Shown here piece by piece: positions 1 to 8,316 of a stretch of DNA of 64,000 nucleotides. Each line of letters begins with the position of its first letter. Positions within the stretch are counted from its first letter, which is position 1. Below the pieces are notes generated by a model, which searched no databases, was not told the origin of the DNA, and saw only the letters and a program-made list of their open reading frames with translations. Made by a program: the position numbers and the translations under genes. Origin of the DNA: Acidimicrobiaceae bacterium. GTDB taxonomy: Bacteria > Actinomycetota > Acidimicrobiia > Acidimicrobiales > RAAP-2. The stretch is taken from NCBI GenBank assembly GCA_003151235.1, contig PLWZ01000018.1, forward strand, positions 41,543-105,542, in the 5' to 3' direction.

Positions 1-595
1 GGGAGAGGTTGCGCGACAGCGGGGTGTTGAGGTCCGCCCCGAGCACGTTGGCGAACCGGAGCAGCGTCACGTCGACGCCGGGGCTGTCCTGAGCGAAGTC
101 CCACACCAGGGCCTCGGCGTCGAGGAGGGACCGTTCCACGGACGTGCGGGGCGGCCCCGACCGGGTCATCGACTCGGTGAACGCGTACGGGTCCCGAGAG
201 GTGGCCCCGTAGACGAGGCCCGAGGACTTGACGACCAGCTTTCTCACCGTCGACCCGGGCGCGCCCGCCGCCGCGAGCAGGTTCAGCGTCCCGATGACAT
301 TGGTGTCATGGAGCCGGTTGGACGACCCGAGCGTGGAGTCGACCATGAGCCCGGTGTGCACGATCGTGTCGGCGCCGATGGCGGACACGATGCGGTTGAG
401 CGTCGAGTACGCGTGGTCTGAGACCTTGACGAAGTCGGTCCGGTCGAGCGCCACCGAGGGATCGGTGGCACCGAGCCCGACGATGACTTCGATCTTCTCG
501 TCGGCCTCGAAGGCCTGGGCCACCCGACCGCCCCAGAAGGTGTCTGCGCCGATGACCAGGATCCGTCTCCGGTCGTGGTCAGCCAAACCAGACAC
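1..595 (-). CDS. NAD-dependent epimerase/dehydratase (C-terminus cut by window edge)
   Basis: About 198 N-terminal residues are visible from a GTG start; the rest lies beyond base 1. The N-terminus has a Rossmann nucleotide-binding stretch (ILVIGADTFWGG), and later segments such as VIGTLNLLAAA and KLVVKSSGLVYG are typical of extended SDR epimerases. It probably acts on a nucleotide sugar or a related NAD(P)-linked substrate in the cytoplasm. The start overlaps the end of the upstream acyltransferase gene by 17 bases, so the two are probably translated from one mRNA. The exact substrate cannot be told from this part. Confidence 0.75.
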   Translation of the reverse strand, partial: MSGLADHDRRRILVIGADTFWGGRVAQAFEADEKIEVIVGLGATDPSVALDRTDFVKVSDHAYSTLNRIVSAIGADTIVHTGLMVDSTLGSSNRLHDTNVIGTLNLLAAAGAPGSTVRKLVVKSSGLVYGATSRDPYAFTESMTRSGPPRTSVERSLLDAEALVWDFAQDSPGVDVTLLRFANVLGADLNTPLSRNLS

Positions 596-1496
596 TGCGG
601 CGCTCCGAGAGTAGGTCGTAGACGGTTTGTTGCAGATCGGCGCGGATCTTCTCCGCGGCCTCCATCACCTTGGAGCCCGAATAGCGCCCGAGGTCGGGTG
701 GCACGTCGAAGGTGACCGGGTCCATCACGCGCAACTTGAGCTTGGCCGGGAACGGGACCAGGATTCCGAGCGGCCCCATGGCGACCATGTTGGCGGTGAC
801 GGGGAAGTACGGGAGACGGAGCAGCCGGCCCAGGGCCGGGATGCGGAACAGGATCGGCATCGCCTCTTCGCTGCCGACGACGGCGATGGGGACGATCGGG
901 ACGCCGGCGCGCATCGCGATCTCGACGAACCCGCCCCGCCCGAATCGACGGAGCTGGTAGCGCTCGGCGAACGTCTTCGACGGCCCCTTCGTCCCCTCCG
1001 GGAACACCAGGGCCAGCTGGCCCTGCTCGCGCAGCAGCCGGTAGGCGTTGTGGGGGTTGGCCACCACGCCTCCGGTTCGGGACCACATCGTGCCGATCAC
1101 CGGCACGGTGCGGAAGAAGTAGTCGGCCATGCCGTAGACGGCCCGGTCGAGCTCGGACTCGATGCCGTGCATGATCACCGGCGCGTCGTGCGGGATGGCC
1201 CCGGCGTGGTCGGCCACCAAGAGCGCGCCGCCCTCTGTCGGGATCTTCTCGAGCCCCTCCCACTCCACCCGGAACCACGATCGGTAGATCGGGTCGTAGA
1301 GCTGGCGGGCCAGGCGGCGCATCCGCTCGGAGCGGCCCCACTCATCGACGTCGGAGAACCGGGACGAGTTGGCGTGCGGTGCCGTCGGGTCAGGGTCTTG
1401 AGCGGCACCGTTGGCGCGGTTGCCGTTTTCGGCTGCCGGGTCGACAGGCAACCGGGTGTCCGTCACGGCAGGCTTGTGTTCACCCACCCCCACCAT
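579..1496 (-). CDS. PlsC-type lysophospholipid/glycerolipid acyltransferase
   Basis: This 305-residue protein is expected to transfer an acyl group from acyl-CoA or acyl-ACP to a lipid hydroxyl at the membrane face. The catalytic His-Asp block is seen as DHAGAIPHDAP (His97, Asp104), with six residues between His and Asp as in the actinobacterial diacylglycerol-acyltransferase-like branch. A second signature, FPEGTKGPSK, lies near residue 165. The first 50 residues are Pro/Asn rich and look disordered, so a later start is possible. It is followed directly by the epimerase gene. The family is clear; the acceptor lipid is not. Confidence 0.85.
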   Translation of the reverse strand: MVGVGEHKPAVTDTRLPVDPAAENGNRANGAAQDPDPTAPHANSSRFSDVDEWGRSERMRRLARQLYDPIYRSWFRVEWEGLEKIPTEGGALLVADHAGAIPHDAPVIMHGIESELDRAVYGMADYFFRTVPVIGTMWSRTGGVVANPHNAYRLLREQGQLALVFPEGTKGPSKTFAERYQLRRFGRGGFVEIAMRAGVPIVPIAVVGSEEAMPILFRIPALGRLLRLPYFPVTANMVAMGPLGILVPFPAKLKLRVMDPVTFDVPPDLGRYSGSKVMEAAEKIRADLQQTVYDLLSERRSVWFG

Positions 1497-1542
1497 GGTA
1501 ACGAGTCGCTGCTCGCGATCCCCTTGGCGAAGGGATCCCAGG

Positions 1543-2757
1543 TCAAGGACGTCCGGCTGAGATCAGGCCGTCGGTGAACAACGGTGCGTACTGCACGTCG
1601 GCCCCCGTGTAGGGCGCCTGGATGATCGTCTCGCTCCCGTACGGGCCCGACCCCACATACATCACGACGTGGTCGATCGTGTTGTCACCGTCGAGGTTGT
1701 AATAGAAGAGCAGGTCGCCCGGCTCGAGCGCGTTGAGCGGCACCGCAGCGATGGCCGCCGCCTGGCTCGCCGCGACGCGGGGGATCGACACGCCGGCCCG
1801 CCCCCACGACCATTGGGTCAGACCCGAGCAGTCGAACCCGTGGCCGGGGGACTCACCTCCCCAGACATAGGGGACGCCGAGCTGGGATTCGGCGGCCGCG
1901 ACAGCGACGGCGCCGGCACCGCTGCCCGACGCACTGCCCGACGCCCCGGTCGCGCCACCCGACGCCGCGGCCTGGTTGGCCGCGGTGACGGCGGCCGATG
2001 CCCCGGGACCGCCGAGGGCGATCGCCACATTGGCGTCCCCGGTCGCGTTCCGGGCCGCCGAGCCGGCATTGGACGGATGTGCGGCGGCGTACGCGGCCTG
2101 TGCCTGTGCCTGAGCGACCGCGTACTGCTCGACCTCGACGGCGAGGGTTCCCTGGACCTGATTCAGCGTTGCCTGCGCGGCGGCGGCGGCCTGCTGGTTG
2201 GCGACCTGGAGTGCTTGCACACGGTTCAGGGCGCCCGTGGCCTGCTGCTCCTCGGTCTGTTCGAGGCTCGTGGTCGCGGCCAACTGCTCCTGTTCGCCCT
2301 TCAGCGCGGCAACCGCCATCGTGATGTTGCCGACGGCGGCGTCTTCATACTGACTGCGCGCTACCGAGCTGTTCGGGGAGTCCACGAAGAGCGAGTCGAT
2401 CGCCGCAGCCTGCGAGTCATCGACGTACGCGGACAGCGCGTCCTTGGCCAGATGGACCTTGTCGACCTGCACGTGCTTGCGGGTCTTGACCAGCTGCACC
2501 TTGGTTGCCGCGAGGGCGCTTTGGTATTGCGCCACCTCTGCTTGGGCGGTCAGGAACTGGGCGTCCAACGTGGCGCTTTGCTGTTGCTCGTTCGCGATGA
2601 TGGTTTCGAGGTTCGCGACCTCGGCGGCGGTGCTCGCGATCTGGGATTGAGAAGGGGCCGCGTTAGCGGGCGCGGCGATGCCCACCAGGGCAATCGCGAC
2701 GCAACACAGGAAAAAAGGGAAGGCGCGGCTAAACATCCGACACTTGGCCAAGGCCAT
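1543..2757 (-). CDS. Secreted NlpC/P60 peptidoglycan endopeptidase
   Basis: A 404-residue exported cell-wall hydrolase. Residues 1-35 form a Sec signal peptide (hydrophobic FFLCCVAIALVGIAA, cleavage near ANA-AP). Residues 40-230 are Gln/Ala/Glu rich with heptad character and should form a long coiled coil, followed by a Gly/Ser/Ala linker. The C-terminal domain is NlpC/P60: the catalytic Cys is in FDCSGLTQWSW and the His in DHVVMYVG. This RipA/PcsB-like layout cleaves peptide stems in peptidoglycan and usually needs activation of the coiled-coil part. The gene stands alone next to a tRNA. Confidence 0.88.
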   Translation of the reverse strand: MALAKCRMFSRAFPFFLCCVAIALVGIAAPANAAPSQSQIASTAAEVANLETIIANEQQQSATLDAQFLTAQAEVAQYQSALAATKVQLVKTRKHVQVDKVHLAKDALSAYVDDSQAAAIDSLFVDSPNSSVARSQYEDAAVGNITMAVAALKGEQEQLAATTSLEQTEEQQATGALNRVQALQVANQQAAAAAQATLNQVQGTLAVEVEQYAVAQAQAQAAYAAAHPSNAGSAARNATGDANVAIALGGPGASAAVTAANQAAASGGATGASGSASGSGAGAVAVAAAESQLGVPYVWGGESPGHGFDCSGLTQWSWGRAGVSIPRVAASQAAAIAAVPLNALEPGDLLFYYNLDGDNTIDHVVMYVGSGPYGSETIIQAPYTGADVQYAPLFTDGLISAGRP

Positions 2758-2865
2758 TCGGCGAGACTAACGGTCGAGTGCCTCGTGCCTGGGGATGCCC
2801 GGGCACGAGGAAGAGCCGGGTGTGCTCCCGGTACGATCCGGGTAGCCCAGGTACCTAGCGCGCGC

Positions 2866-2939
2866 GGGGGCGTAGCCCAATTGGCAGAGGCAAGGCGCTT
2901 AAACCGCCTCCAGTAAGGGTTCGAATCCCTTCGTCCCCA
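2866..2939 (+). tRNA. tRNA with UAA anticodon (Leu, short variable loop)
   Basis: The cloverleaf folds by hand. The acceptor stem is GGGGGCG with CGUCCCC (one G-U). The D-arm is GCC/GGC with G18G19 in the loop. The anticodon stem AGGCG/CGCCU closes the loop CUUAAAC, giving anticodon UAA (2900-2902). The T-arm is AAGGG/CCCUU with loop UUCGAAU, and the discriminator base is A. UAA should read the Leu codon UUA, but the variable region is only five bases (CCAGU), whereas bacterial tRNA-Leu normally has a long variable arm. CCA is not encoded. TTA codons do occur nearby, for example in the phosphoesterase gene at 9471. Confidence 0.8.
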
Positions 2940-2994
2940 CCCCTTGACCTGGACCCCGAAAAGTGGCCCACTCTTGGGGTTCAGGTCAAGGGGT
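2939..2994. repeat. Near-perfect inverted repeat abutting the tRNA 3' end
   Basis: The arms at 2939-2951 and 2982-2994 are perfect complements over 13 bases. Pairing continues inward through a G-U, an A-U, four G-C, a G-U and an A-U, so a transcript could form a helix of about 21 base pairs. The loop region is itself a short palindrome (AGTGGCCCACT). The repeat begins at the tRNA discriminator base. The inner sequence resembles the TGGCCCACTTTTC-type ends of some IS21-family elements, so it could be a transposon end, a MITE-like remnant or a tRNA terminator. Confidence 0.7.
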
Positions 2995-3066
2995 CCTCGA
3001 CCACCCGAGAGCGAACTGAGCACGTATGTGGACATTCGGGCCCAACGCGTGTGAGACGGTCTGTCC

Positions 3067-4545
3067 TTATCCCTCGGGTACCAACGATTCAGCGGCCTCG
3101 ACCAGGTCCGCGTCGACGGTGGTGTTAGTAGACAAGGAGCGGGCTTGACGGCGTTCCAACGCGAACAAATATGCCGCCGCGAACATCGCGACTGTGCCGA
3201 TAGCAAGCAGCCACCCAAAGGTGGTCCCAAAGGCCCGGGCCTGAGCCGATGTCGACGTTCCGGCATGGGCCAAGTAATGCTGCAAAAGCGAGAGCAGTAT
3301 CGCCGTGCCGATGGACGATCCAACCCGCTGCACGATGTTCTGCTGCGGTGTCGCATCGTTGATTTGATCCGGTTTCACCGCCCGGTATCCGGCGGTAATT
3401 GCTGGTGTGATAGTTAACCCAATCCCAAACCCTTGAAGTGTCAGAACTGTGCTGATGAGCACGTAGGACGTATGGCTACCAAGCAGCAAGAAGGGGACGC
3501 TGAACAGGAGCGTTAAGAGGACACCGATCGCAGTGGTCGCTCCGGTTCCGAATCTTTCCATCATGCGCCGGGATACCCATGTGCCCAATGTCGCACCTAT
3601 GCCGCGCGGGGCGACGAGCAAACCGGTGGACAGGGTGTTGAGGTGACGAATGGTCTGGTAGTAGAGCGGCATCAAGATGGCCGCGCCGATCAAGACCGAA
3701 CTGAGCAAGAAAGTTGTAAGAGATGCGGCGGCGAAAATCCTGTTCGTATAGAGCCGCATGTTTAACAGCGGTCGCTCGATGTGCAGAGCCCGCAGCACGA
3801 ACACGACCACCAAAACGACCCCAGCCACCACTGGGATGGCCACATGGCTGAGACCATTACTCGACGAGCCGACTTGCGACAACCCGTAAGTCAAGCCCAC
3901 GAGCCCACTTGCGACCAGGCCGAGACCCGCCAGGTCCAACGGTCCAGCAATCTGTGGTGGCTCGGCCGGAAGCTTGCCCAGCCCCCTCACTAATGCGAAG
4001 ACGCCGATAGGAACGTTGATGTAGAAGATCCAACGCCAACTGGCGTTAGCGAGCAAGAGCCCGCCGAGCGTCGGGCCAAACACCGGGGCCAGGATGGTCG
4101 GAACGCCGTACGCCGCCATCACGCGAGGAAGGTTGGATGGGCCCGCCACTCTGACCAAGATCATCTGGCCGACCGGCACGATTGCCCCTCCGCCCAATCC
4201 TTGGACGACGCGGAAGAGAATCAATTGCCAAGGCGAACGCGCGAGACCGCACAACGCCGAGCCCAAGGTGAACACGGCCATCGATATCAAGAACAATCGC
4301 TTGGCCCCTATGCGACGTGCAGCCCAGCCCGTGAGAGGGACCATCACCGCGATTGCCAGGATGTAGCCGGTCACTACCCACTGGACGCCGCCCAAGGTGG
4401 TGTGCAGGTCTCTGCGGAGCGATTCAAGGGCAATGTTGATGATCGTGGTATCCAGGATCACCATGAAGCCGCCGAGGATGACTATGGTGAGGATTCCCCG
4501 CGTAGCTCGGTCCAGCCCGCGCTGAATGGGCGCTTGATCAGCCAC
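3067..4545 (-). CDS. DHA2-family (EmrB/QacA) MFS drug exporter
   Basis: A 492-residue integral membrane protein with many hydrophobic helices, in the size range of 14-helix proton-driven multidrug exporters. The first helix carries the DHA2 signature around DTTIINIALESLRRDL. The loop motif WAARRIGAKRLFLIS follows, and RVVQGLGGGAIVPVGQ matches motif B. The start is a GTG. It lies alone between the inverted repeat and an insertion-sequence remnant, with no adjacent regulator. A paralogous family member is encoded at 60209-61723. Confidence 0.88.
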   Translation of the reverse strand: MADQAPIQRGLDRATRGILTIVILGGFMVILDTTIINIALESLRRDLHTTLGGVQWVVTGYILAIAVMVPLTGWAARRIGAKRLFLISMAVFTLGSALCGLARSPWQLILFRVVQGLGGGAIVPVGQMILVRVAGPSNLPRVMAAYGVPTILAPVFGPTLGGLLLANASWRWIFYINVPIGVFALVRGLGKLPAEPPQIAGPLDLAGLGLVASGLVGLTYGLSQVGSSSNGLSHVAIPVVAGVVLVVVFVLRALHIERPLLNMRLYTNRIFAAASLTTFLLSSVLIGAAILMPLYYQTIRHLNTLSTGLLVAPRGIGATLGTWVSRRMMERFGTGATTAIGVLLTLLFSVPFLLLGSHTSYVLISTVLTLQGFGIGLTITPAITAGYRAVKPDQINDATPQQNIVQRVGSSIGTAILLSLLQHYLAHAGTSTSAQARAFGTTFGWLLAIGTVAMFAAAYLFALERRQARSLSTNTTVDADLVEAAESLVPEG

Positions 4546-4753
4546 CGCTATTTACTTTGGAATTTTTGGTCACACGGCATGGTGTTGCAATTGTCGGACC
4601 AGGTCTCGTTTGGACTCCCGTACGCGCGGGATGGTCGTGCTCGAGGGCCACTGCGAGCGTGCTTATAGCCGCGACTGGGGTATGGCACCGGCAGCAGAAT
4701 TAGGGTGCTTGGTCCGACTTTGACGTGGCCGCCATGGGTTGGGGGCCTCAGTC

Positions 4754-4930
4754 GTGGATGGCCCCTCCCCCGCCAGCGTGACCGAGGTCGCTCGGCGATC
4801 TGGGATCAGCCGTCAGACCGTGCACAAATGGCTCGTGAGCTATTGCACTCACGGGTTGGGCGGGTCTGGTCGACAAGAGAACTCCCGTCACCTCCCGAGG
4901 CACCAAGCCCCGAAGAAGAGGAGCGGTCCA
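4754..4930 (+). pseudogene. Remnant of an IS481-like transposase (N-terminal HTH)
   Basis: Translation gives VTEVARRSGISRQTVHKWL, the classic helix-turn-helix start of IS481/IS3-like transposases. It is followed by the spacer region that normally reads GLxGLVDRS. Here that part appears as GLGG and then GLVDKRTPVTS in the next frame, because of one extra G in the run at 4862-4864. Nothing of the DDE catalytic domain follows. The fragment ends against the stop of the binding-protein gene on the other strand. It is a dead fragment of an old insertion. Confidence 0.7.
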
Positions 4931-4935
4931 CCGGG

Positions 4936-6135
4936 CTACGAAGCACACACTCCCTTACCGCCGTTGAGGATCGACACCTTCCCGTTGACTTGCTTGCTCT
5001 CAAAAAAGCAGGGGATCACGTGGGTCGTGCCGTGTTCGTAGGTGATCGGCGGGGCGAGACCTCCGAGCGAGTCGCCTTTGAGCGCGTAGAGGCCCTTGAT
5101 GATCAGCTTTGTCGTGACTTTCTCGCTCGAGGTGAGATGCGCGGCGATGAGGGCGTCGTGCAGCAGGAGCCCCCCCTCGTACGTGCTGATCTGAACCTCG
5201 GGGTCAAGGCCGGGATTCTTGAGGTCGCCCGGGTAGTACTTGTTCACGGTGGCCTGCCAAAGCTTGATGGCAGCGATGGCGGTGTCAAATGGGGGCGCGG
5301 TCGGGCTGGACATATACGAGTCCTTGGCGAGGGGGGCTGAGATGCCGTTCCAGTTCTGCGCAGTGACGAAGTAGACAGGGTCGTAGTTTTGAAGGCTGCA
5401 AGACGACGCCACGGCCTCGACGTTTGAAGGGGCGCCCCCACCGTCGATGAACCCCGTCGCACCGGCCTGCTGAGCGGCAATGCACTCGGCGGAGTAGTTG
5501 GTCTCTGTCAGCGAGGTGGCCACCGAGTAGACGAGTTTGATTCCCACCTTGGCCGCGGCCGCGCTGAGCTCCGAAGTGGTGAGGCCAGTACTGGCAGCCG
5601 TTGTTTCGTAGAGGTACGCCAGCTTTTTCACGTGCGCAGCCTTGGCGAGATCCACGAACTCTGTCGCACTGAGACTGGCAGGAGCAATTGTGTCCGTGGT
5701 GCCGAAAACGTCGGTATTTTGGGGCAGGCCGGCAACGCCATACGCTTCACCGACGACCGGGATGCCCGCCGACGCAAACACGGGAAGAATCGCCTGCTGA
5801 ACTAGCGAGGAGACCATCACCGCCACCACCCCGTCGGACACGAGCGTCTGTGCTTCGATGATGGAGGTTCCCGGATTGCTCTGGTCGTTGACTTCGATCA
5901 CGTCGATCTGGTGCCCGGCGATGCCGCCCTTGGCGTTGGTCGCTTTGGCCCAGGCCAGATAGCCGTCGGTGACCAGAACGAACGCGGATCCGACAGCGCC
6001 GGAACAGCTGCATACCACTCCGACCTTGATCGGCGCGGGAGCCGCGCTTGCGGTCGAGGTAGACAGCGCGGTCAAACCGGCCAGTGTCATTACGAGAGCC
6101 AGTACTGCTCCCGCTACCTTTGTGCGAATGTTCAT
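4936..6135 (-). CDS. Sec-exported branched-chain amino acid-type ABC substrate-binding protein
   Basis: About 399 residues from the ATG at 6135, chosen because it is preceded by a GGGGGG-type ribosome site and starts a clean Sec signal peptide (MNIRTKVAGAVLALVM, cleavage after ASA). The mature part is a type I periplasmic binding fold (Peripla_BP_6), starting PIKVGVVCSCSGAVG. The motifs GGIAGHQIDVIEVNDQ and VSDGVVAVMVSSLVQQA follow. It captures a small ligand for a Liv-type importer. It is a clear paralogue of the protein at 18614-19831. No permease gene adjoins it, so it may feed the Liv system at 21546-25036. The ligand is unknown and need not be an amino acid. Confidence 0.87.
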   Translation of the reverse strand: MNIRTKVAGAVLALVMTLAGLTALSTSTASAAPAPIKVGVVCSCSGAVGSAFVLVTDGYLAWAKATNAKGGIAGHQIDVIEVNDQSNPGTSIIEAQTLVSDGVVAVMVSSLVQQAILPVFASAGIPVVGEAYGVAGLPQNTDVFGTTDTIAPASLSATEFVDLAKAAHVKKLAYLYETTAASTGLTTSELSAAAAKVGIKLVYSVATSLTETNYSAECIAAQQAGATGFIDGGGAPSNVEAVASSCSLQNYDPVYFVTAQNWNGISAPLAKDSYMSSPTAPPFDTAIAAIKLWQATVNKYYPGDLKNPGLDPEVQISTYEGGLLLHDALIAAHLTSSEKVTTKLIIKGLYALKGDSLGGLAPPITYEHGTTHVIPCFFESKQVNGKVSILNGGKGVCAS

Positions 6136-6562
6136 TTGCAGTGCCCCCCCGCTCTCCGCGCGCCATATGTTCCCGCGGACGAGCAATGTCGCCAATTCGT
6201 GATGGGACCGTAACGTCCACGCGGGATGTTGTCAACAGCTGCATAAGTTCTGCACCTTTGATACCTAGAACCTGGGCAGGGTTTGCGTGGGGGAGCAGAT
6301 CCCGCCGCAGCGCACGAGCTCGCGCTTCCCTGGGACTGACAGGGTTGGCCTGAGGAGGGGGGTCCGCCACACCGTGCCACGAGGTTGGTGCCGCCGCCTC
6401 TGAAGAATTTACAAGCCAGATTCTCGGACTTGAACGCGGATCCGGACGATGAGCAGTGCCGTTTGACCCTTCCGGGTGCGGCAGCTAGAAAGTTGTGTGG
6501 CTATGCATAACGTCTGTGTTACCTGACGGCATGTCGATGCCATCCACTTGGAAGGGAACGCG

Positions 6563-6730
6563 ATGTCGGAGAAGCAGGACGTCGCAAACCTGCTTGGTGG
6601 GATCCACCAGCCCGCATACTCGGGCGGGCGGTTTGATGCGGTGAATTCAACGCGCAGTGAGGTCCGGGCATGGAGTCCCGCCCGCGCGAATCAGATGCGG
6701 ATCAGCCGGGCGGCGACGGAGAGGAGTTGG
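6563..6730 (+). pseudogene. Degenerate N-terminus of an aldehyde dehydrogenase gene
   Basis: After a good ribosome site (GGAAGGGAACGCG) the frame reads MSEKQDVANLLGGIHQPAY and then SGGRFDAVN. This lines up with the N-terminus of the aldehyde dehydrogenase at 39091 (MSETPEYRNLIGGELCPASS, then GRLLDSVN). The following residues keep only scattered similarity (SEVRAWSPA against GEVWARVPA), and no NAD-binding or catalytic part is present. It is best read as the decayed start of an aldehyde dehydrogenase that once lay upstream of the P450 gene. A short functional peptide cannot be excluded. Confidence 0.5.
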
Positions 6731-6758
6731 TCGGCCGGAGCCGACCGACAACGGGACT

Positions 6759-6781
6759 CCGGCGAAAGTTCCTTTCGCCGG
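6759..6781. terminator. 10-bp perfect hairpin upstream of the P450 gene
   Basis: The arms CCGGCGAAAG and CTTTCGCCGG are perfect complements around a three-base loop. A second, weaker hairpin (GGTCGG...CCGACC, 6729-6746) lies just upstream. There is no T-run, as is common in actinobacterial terminators. It sits between the aldehyde dehydrogenase remnant and the P450 start 54 bases downstream, so it could end read-through transcription or stabilise the P450 mRNA 5' end. Confidence 0.45.
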
Positions 6782-6834
6782 ATCCGTCTAGCACTGAACC
6801 AAAGTTCCGACTCGACAACCAATGCGGAGGCGCC

Positions 6835-8070
6835 ATGAGTACGGCCCTGGAGTACTTCGAGGAGCACTACGACCCGTATCACCCCGAGTTGTCGCAAAAG
6901 ATGTGGGATGTAGTCGAACACCTGCGCGCTCGTTGCCCTGTGGCGCACAGCGATTCCACCATGGGAGGGGGCGCCTTTAACGGCTTGTGGGTACTGACGC
7001 AGTATGAAGACATTTGTGCCGTATTGCGCGACCCGCAAACCTTCTCATCAGACCCGAGCAGGTTCAATCCTGAGCTCGTCGAGAGCCCACTTGGCTACTT
7101 TCCACCCATTTCGCTCGATCCCCCGCTGCACCAGAAGTGGCGGGTGCTTCTCAATCCTCGTCTAACGCCGAAAGCCCTTGCGAGTTTCGAGCCGGGGATC
7201 CGGGCGATCGTGACGGAGCTGATCGACGGGTTCCTCGAAGAGGGACACTGCGACTTTGTGAGCCAGCTTGCCCGCCTTCTCCCGAGTCGGATGTTCTTCC
7301 AAGTGCTCTTCGGTATCGGGGACCCAGAAGAGGTGGACCGCTGCCTGGTTTGGTCCGACAAGGTCATCTATGAGCAGGATGGTTCGCCTGAATTCCTCGA
7401 GGCCATGGCCGCCTGGGTCAACTGGATTGCAGAGTTCGTGTCCGTCCGCCGGGCAGGCCCCAGGCGCGAGGACCTTATCGATAGCCTTCTGTTTGGGACA
7501 ATCGACGGCCAACCTCTATCCGATCGAGATATCACCGGTGCCATTCAGATCCTCACCCTGGGTGCATTCGAGACCACAAGCGACGCGTTGAGCGCTGTGA
7601 TGCTCAAGCTGACCGAGTTTCCCGAGGTCCAAGCTCGCTTGCGCGGGGACCCGTCGCTCATACCCACCGTGTTCGACGAGATACTGCGAGTCGAGACGCC
7701 CGTAATTTCGCTAACCCGCCACTGCACCCGGGACGTCGAAATCGGCGGAAAGCAACTGAAGACGGGCGACACGATCCTCATGCACTTCGGTGCCGCCAAC
7801 CGTGATCCGGCTGTGTTCGAGAACCCGACGCAGTGTCAATGGGACCGCGCAGATAACCGCCACATCGCCTTCGGGCTTGGTCCACATCGCTGTATCGGAT
7901 CCAACACGGCGCGCCTCAACTTGCGGGTCGTATTCGAGGAGGTTTTGGCTCGCATGGACGACATTCACGTCACACCCGGCGACGTTCCATCTCAGGCGCC
8001 CGCAACGATGACCTGGGGGCTCAAGTACCTGCCGATCTCCTTCGTTCCGCGCCCATTGGTGGGCGGCTGA
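6835..8070 (+). CDS. Cytochrome P450
   Basis: A 411-residue soluble P450 from the ATG at 6835, which has GCGGAGGCGCC just upstream. The haem-binding loop is FGLGPHRCIGSNTARLNL, with Cys as the iron ligand. The I-helix oxygen-activation motif is GAFETTSD, and the K-helix ExxR is in EILRVETP. It should hydroxylate a hydrophobic substrate using electrons from a ferredoxin. The ferredoxin gene follows 42 bases downstream and an SDR gene after that. This gives a plausible unit in which an alcohol is made and then oxidised. Confidence 0.93.
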   Translation: MSTALEYFEEHYDPYHPELSQKMWDVVEHLRARCPVAHSDSTMGGGAFNGLWVLTQYEDICAVLRDPQTFSSDPSRFNPELVESPLGYFPPISLDPPLHQKWRVLLNPRLTPKALASFEPGIRAIVTELIDGFLEEGHCDFVSQLARLLPSRMFFQVLFGIGDPEEVDRCLVWSDKVIYEQDGSPEFLEAMAAWVNWIAEFVSVRRAGPRREDLIDSLLFGTIDGQPLSDRDITGAIQILTLGAFETTSDALSAVMLKLTEFPEVQARLRGDPSLIPTVFDEILRVETPVISLTRHCTRDVEIGGKQLKTGDTILMHFGAANRDPAVFENPTQCQWDRADNRHIAFGLGPHRCIGSNTARLNLRVVFEEVLARMDDIHVTPGDVPSQAPATMTWGLKYLPISFVPRPLVGG

Positions 8071-8112
8071 GACCCAGGAGGGCGTTCAGGGTAGTCAATG
8101 GAGGGAGAATCA

Positions 8113-8310
8113 GTGAAGGTTTTTGTCGATCGTGACCGATGCCAAGGACATCTCCGATGCTACGCATTGGTTCCCGAGGTGTTCGAACCGGACGAACTCG
8201 GTCACGCGTTCACCAACGAGGCTGGCAACGAAGTCCCGCCTGAGTTCGAATCGAAGGTGCGGCAGTCGCTGGGGAACTGCCCCGAACAGGCCATTCGCAT
8301 CGAGCAGTAG
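8113..8310 (+). CDS. P450-partner ferredoxin, 3Fe-4S type
   Basis: About 65 residues. The GTG at 8113 is preferred over the ATG at 8098 because GGAGGG lies seven bases before it. The cluster ligands are Cys10 and Cys16 in CQGHLRC and Cys56 in NCPEQAI. This CXXHXXC...CP pattern is typical of actinobacterial P450-redox ferredoxins that bind a 3Fe-4S cluster, with His where a fourth Cys would be. It should carry electrons from a reductase to the P450 encoded just before it. No ferredoxin reductase gene is seen in the window. A second such protein is at 38771. Confidence 0.9.
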   Translation: MKVFVDRDRCQGHLRCYALVPEVFEPDELGHAFTNEAGNEVPPEFESKVRQSLGNCPEQAIRIEQ

Positions 8311-8316
8311 ACGTAG

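Noticed and set aside
6196..6562. A gene in the gap left of the aldehyde dehydrogenase remnant.
   Set aside because: Frames on the minus strand here only extend the binding-protein region upstream of its signal peptide and show no protein-like pattern.
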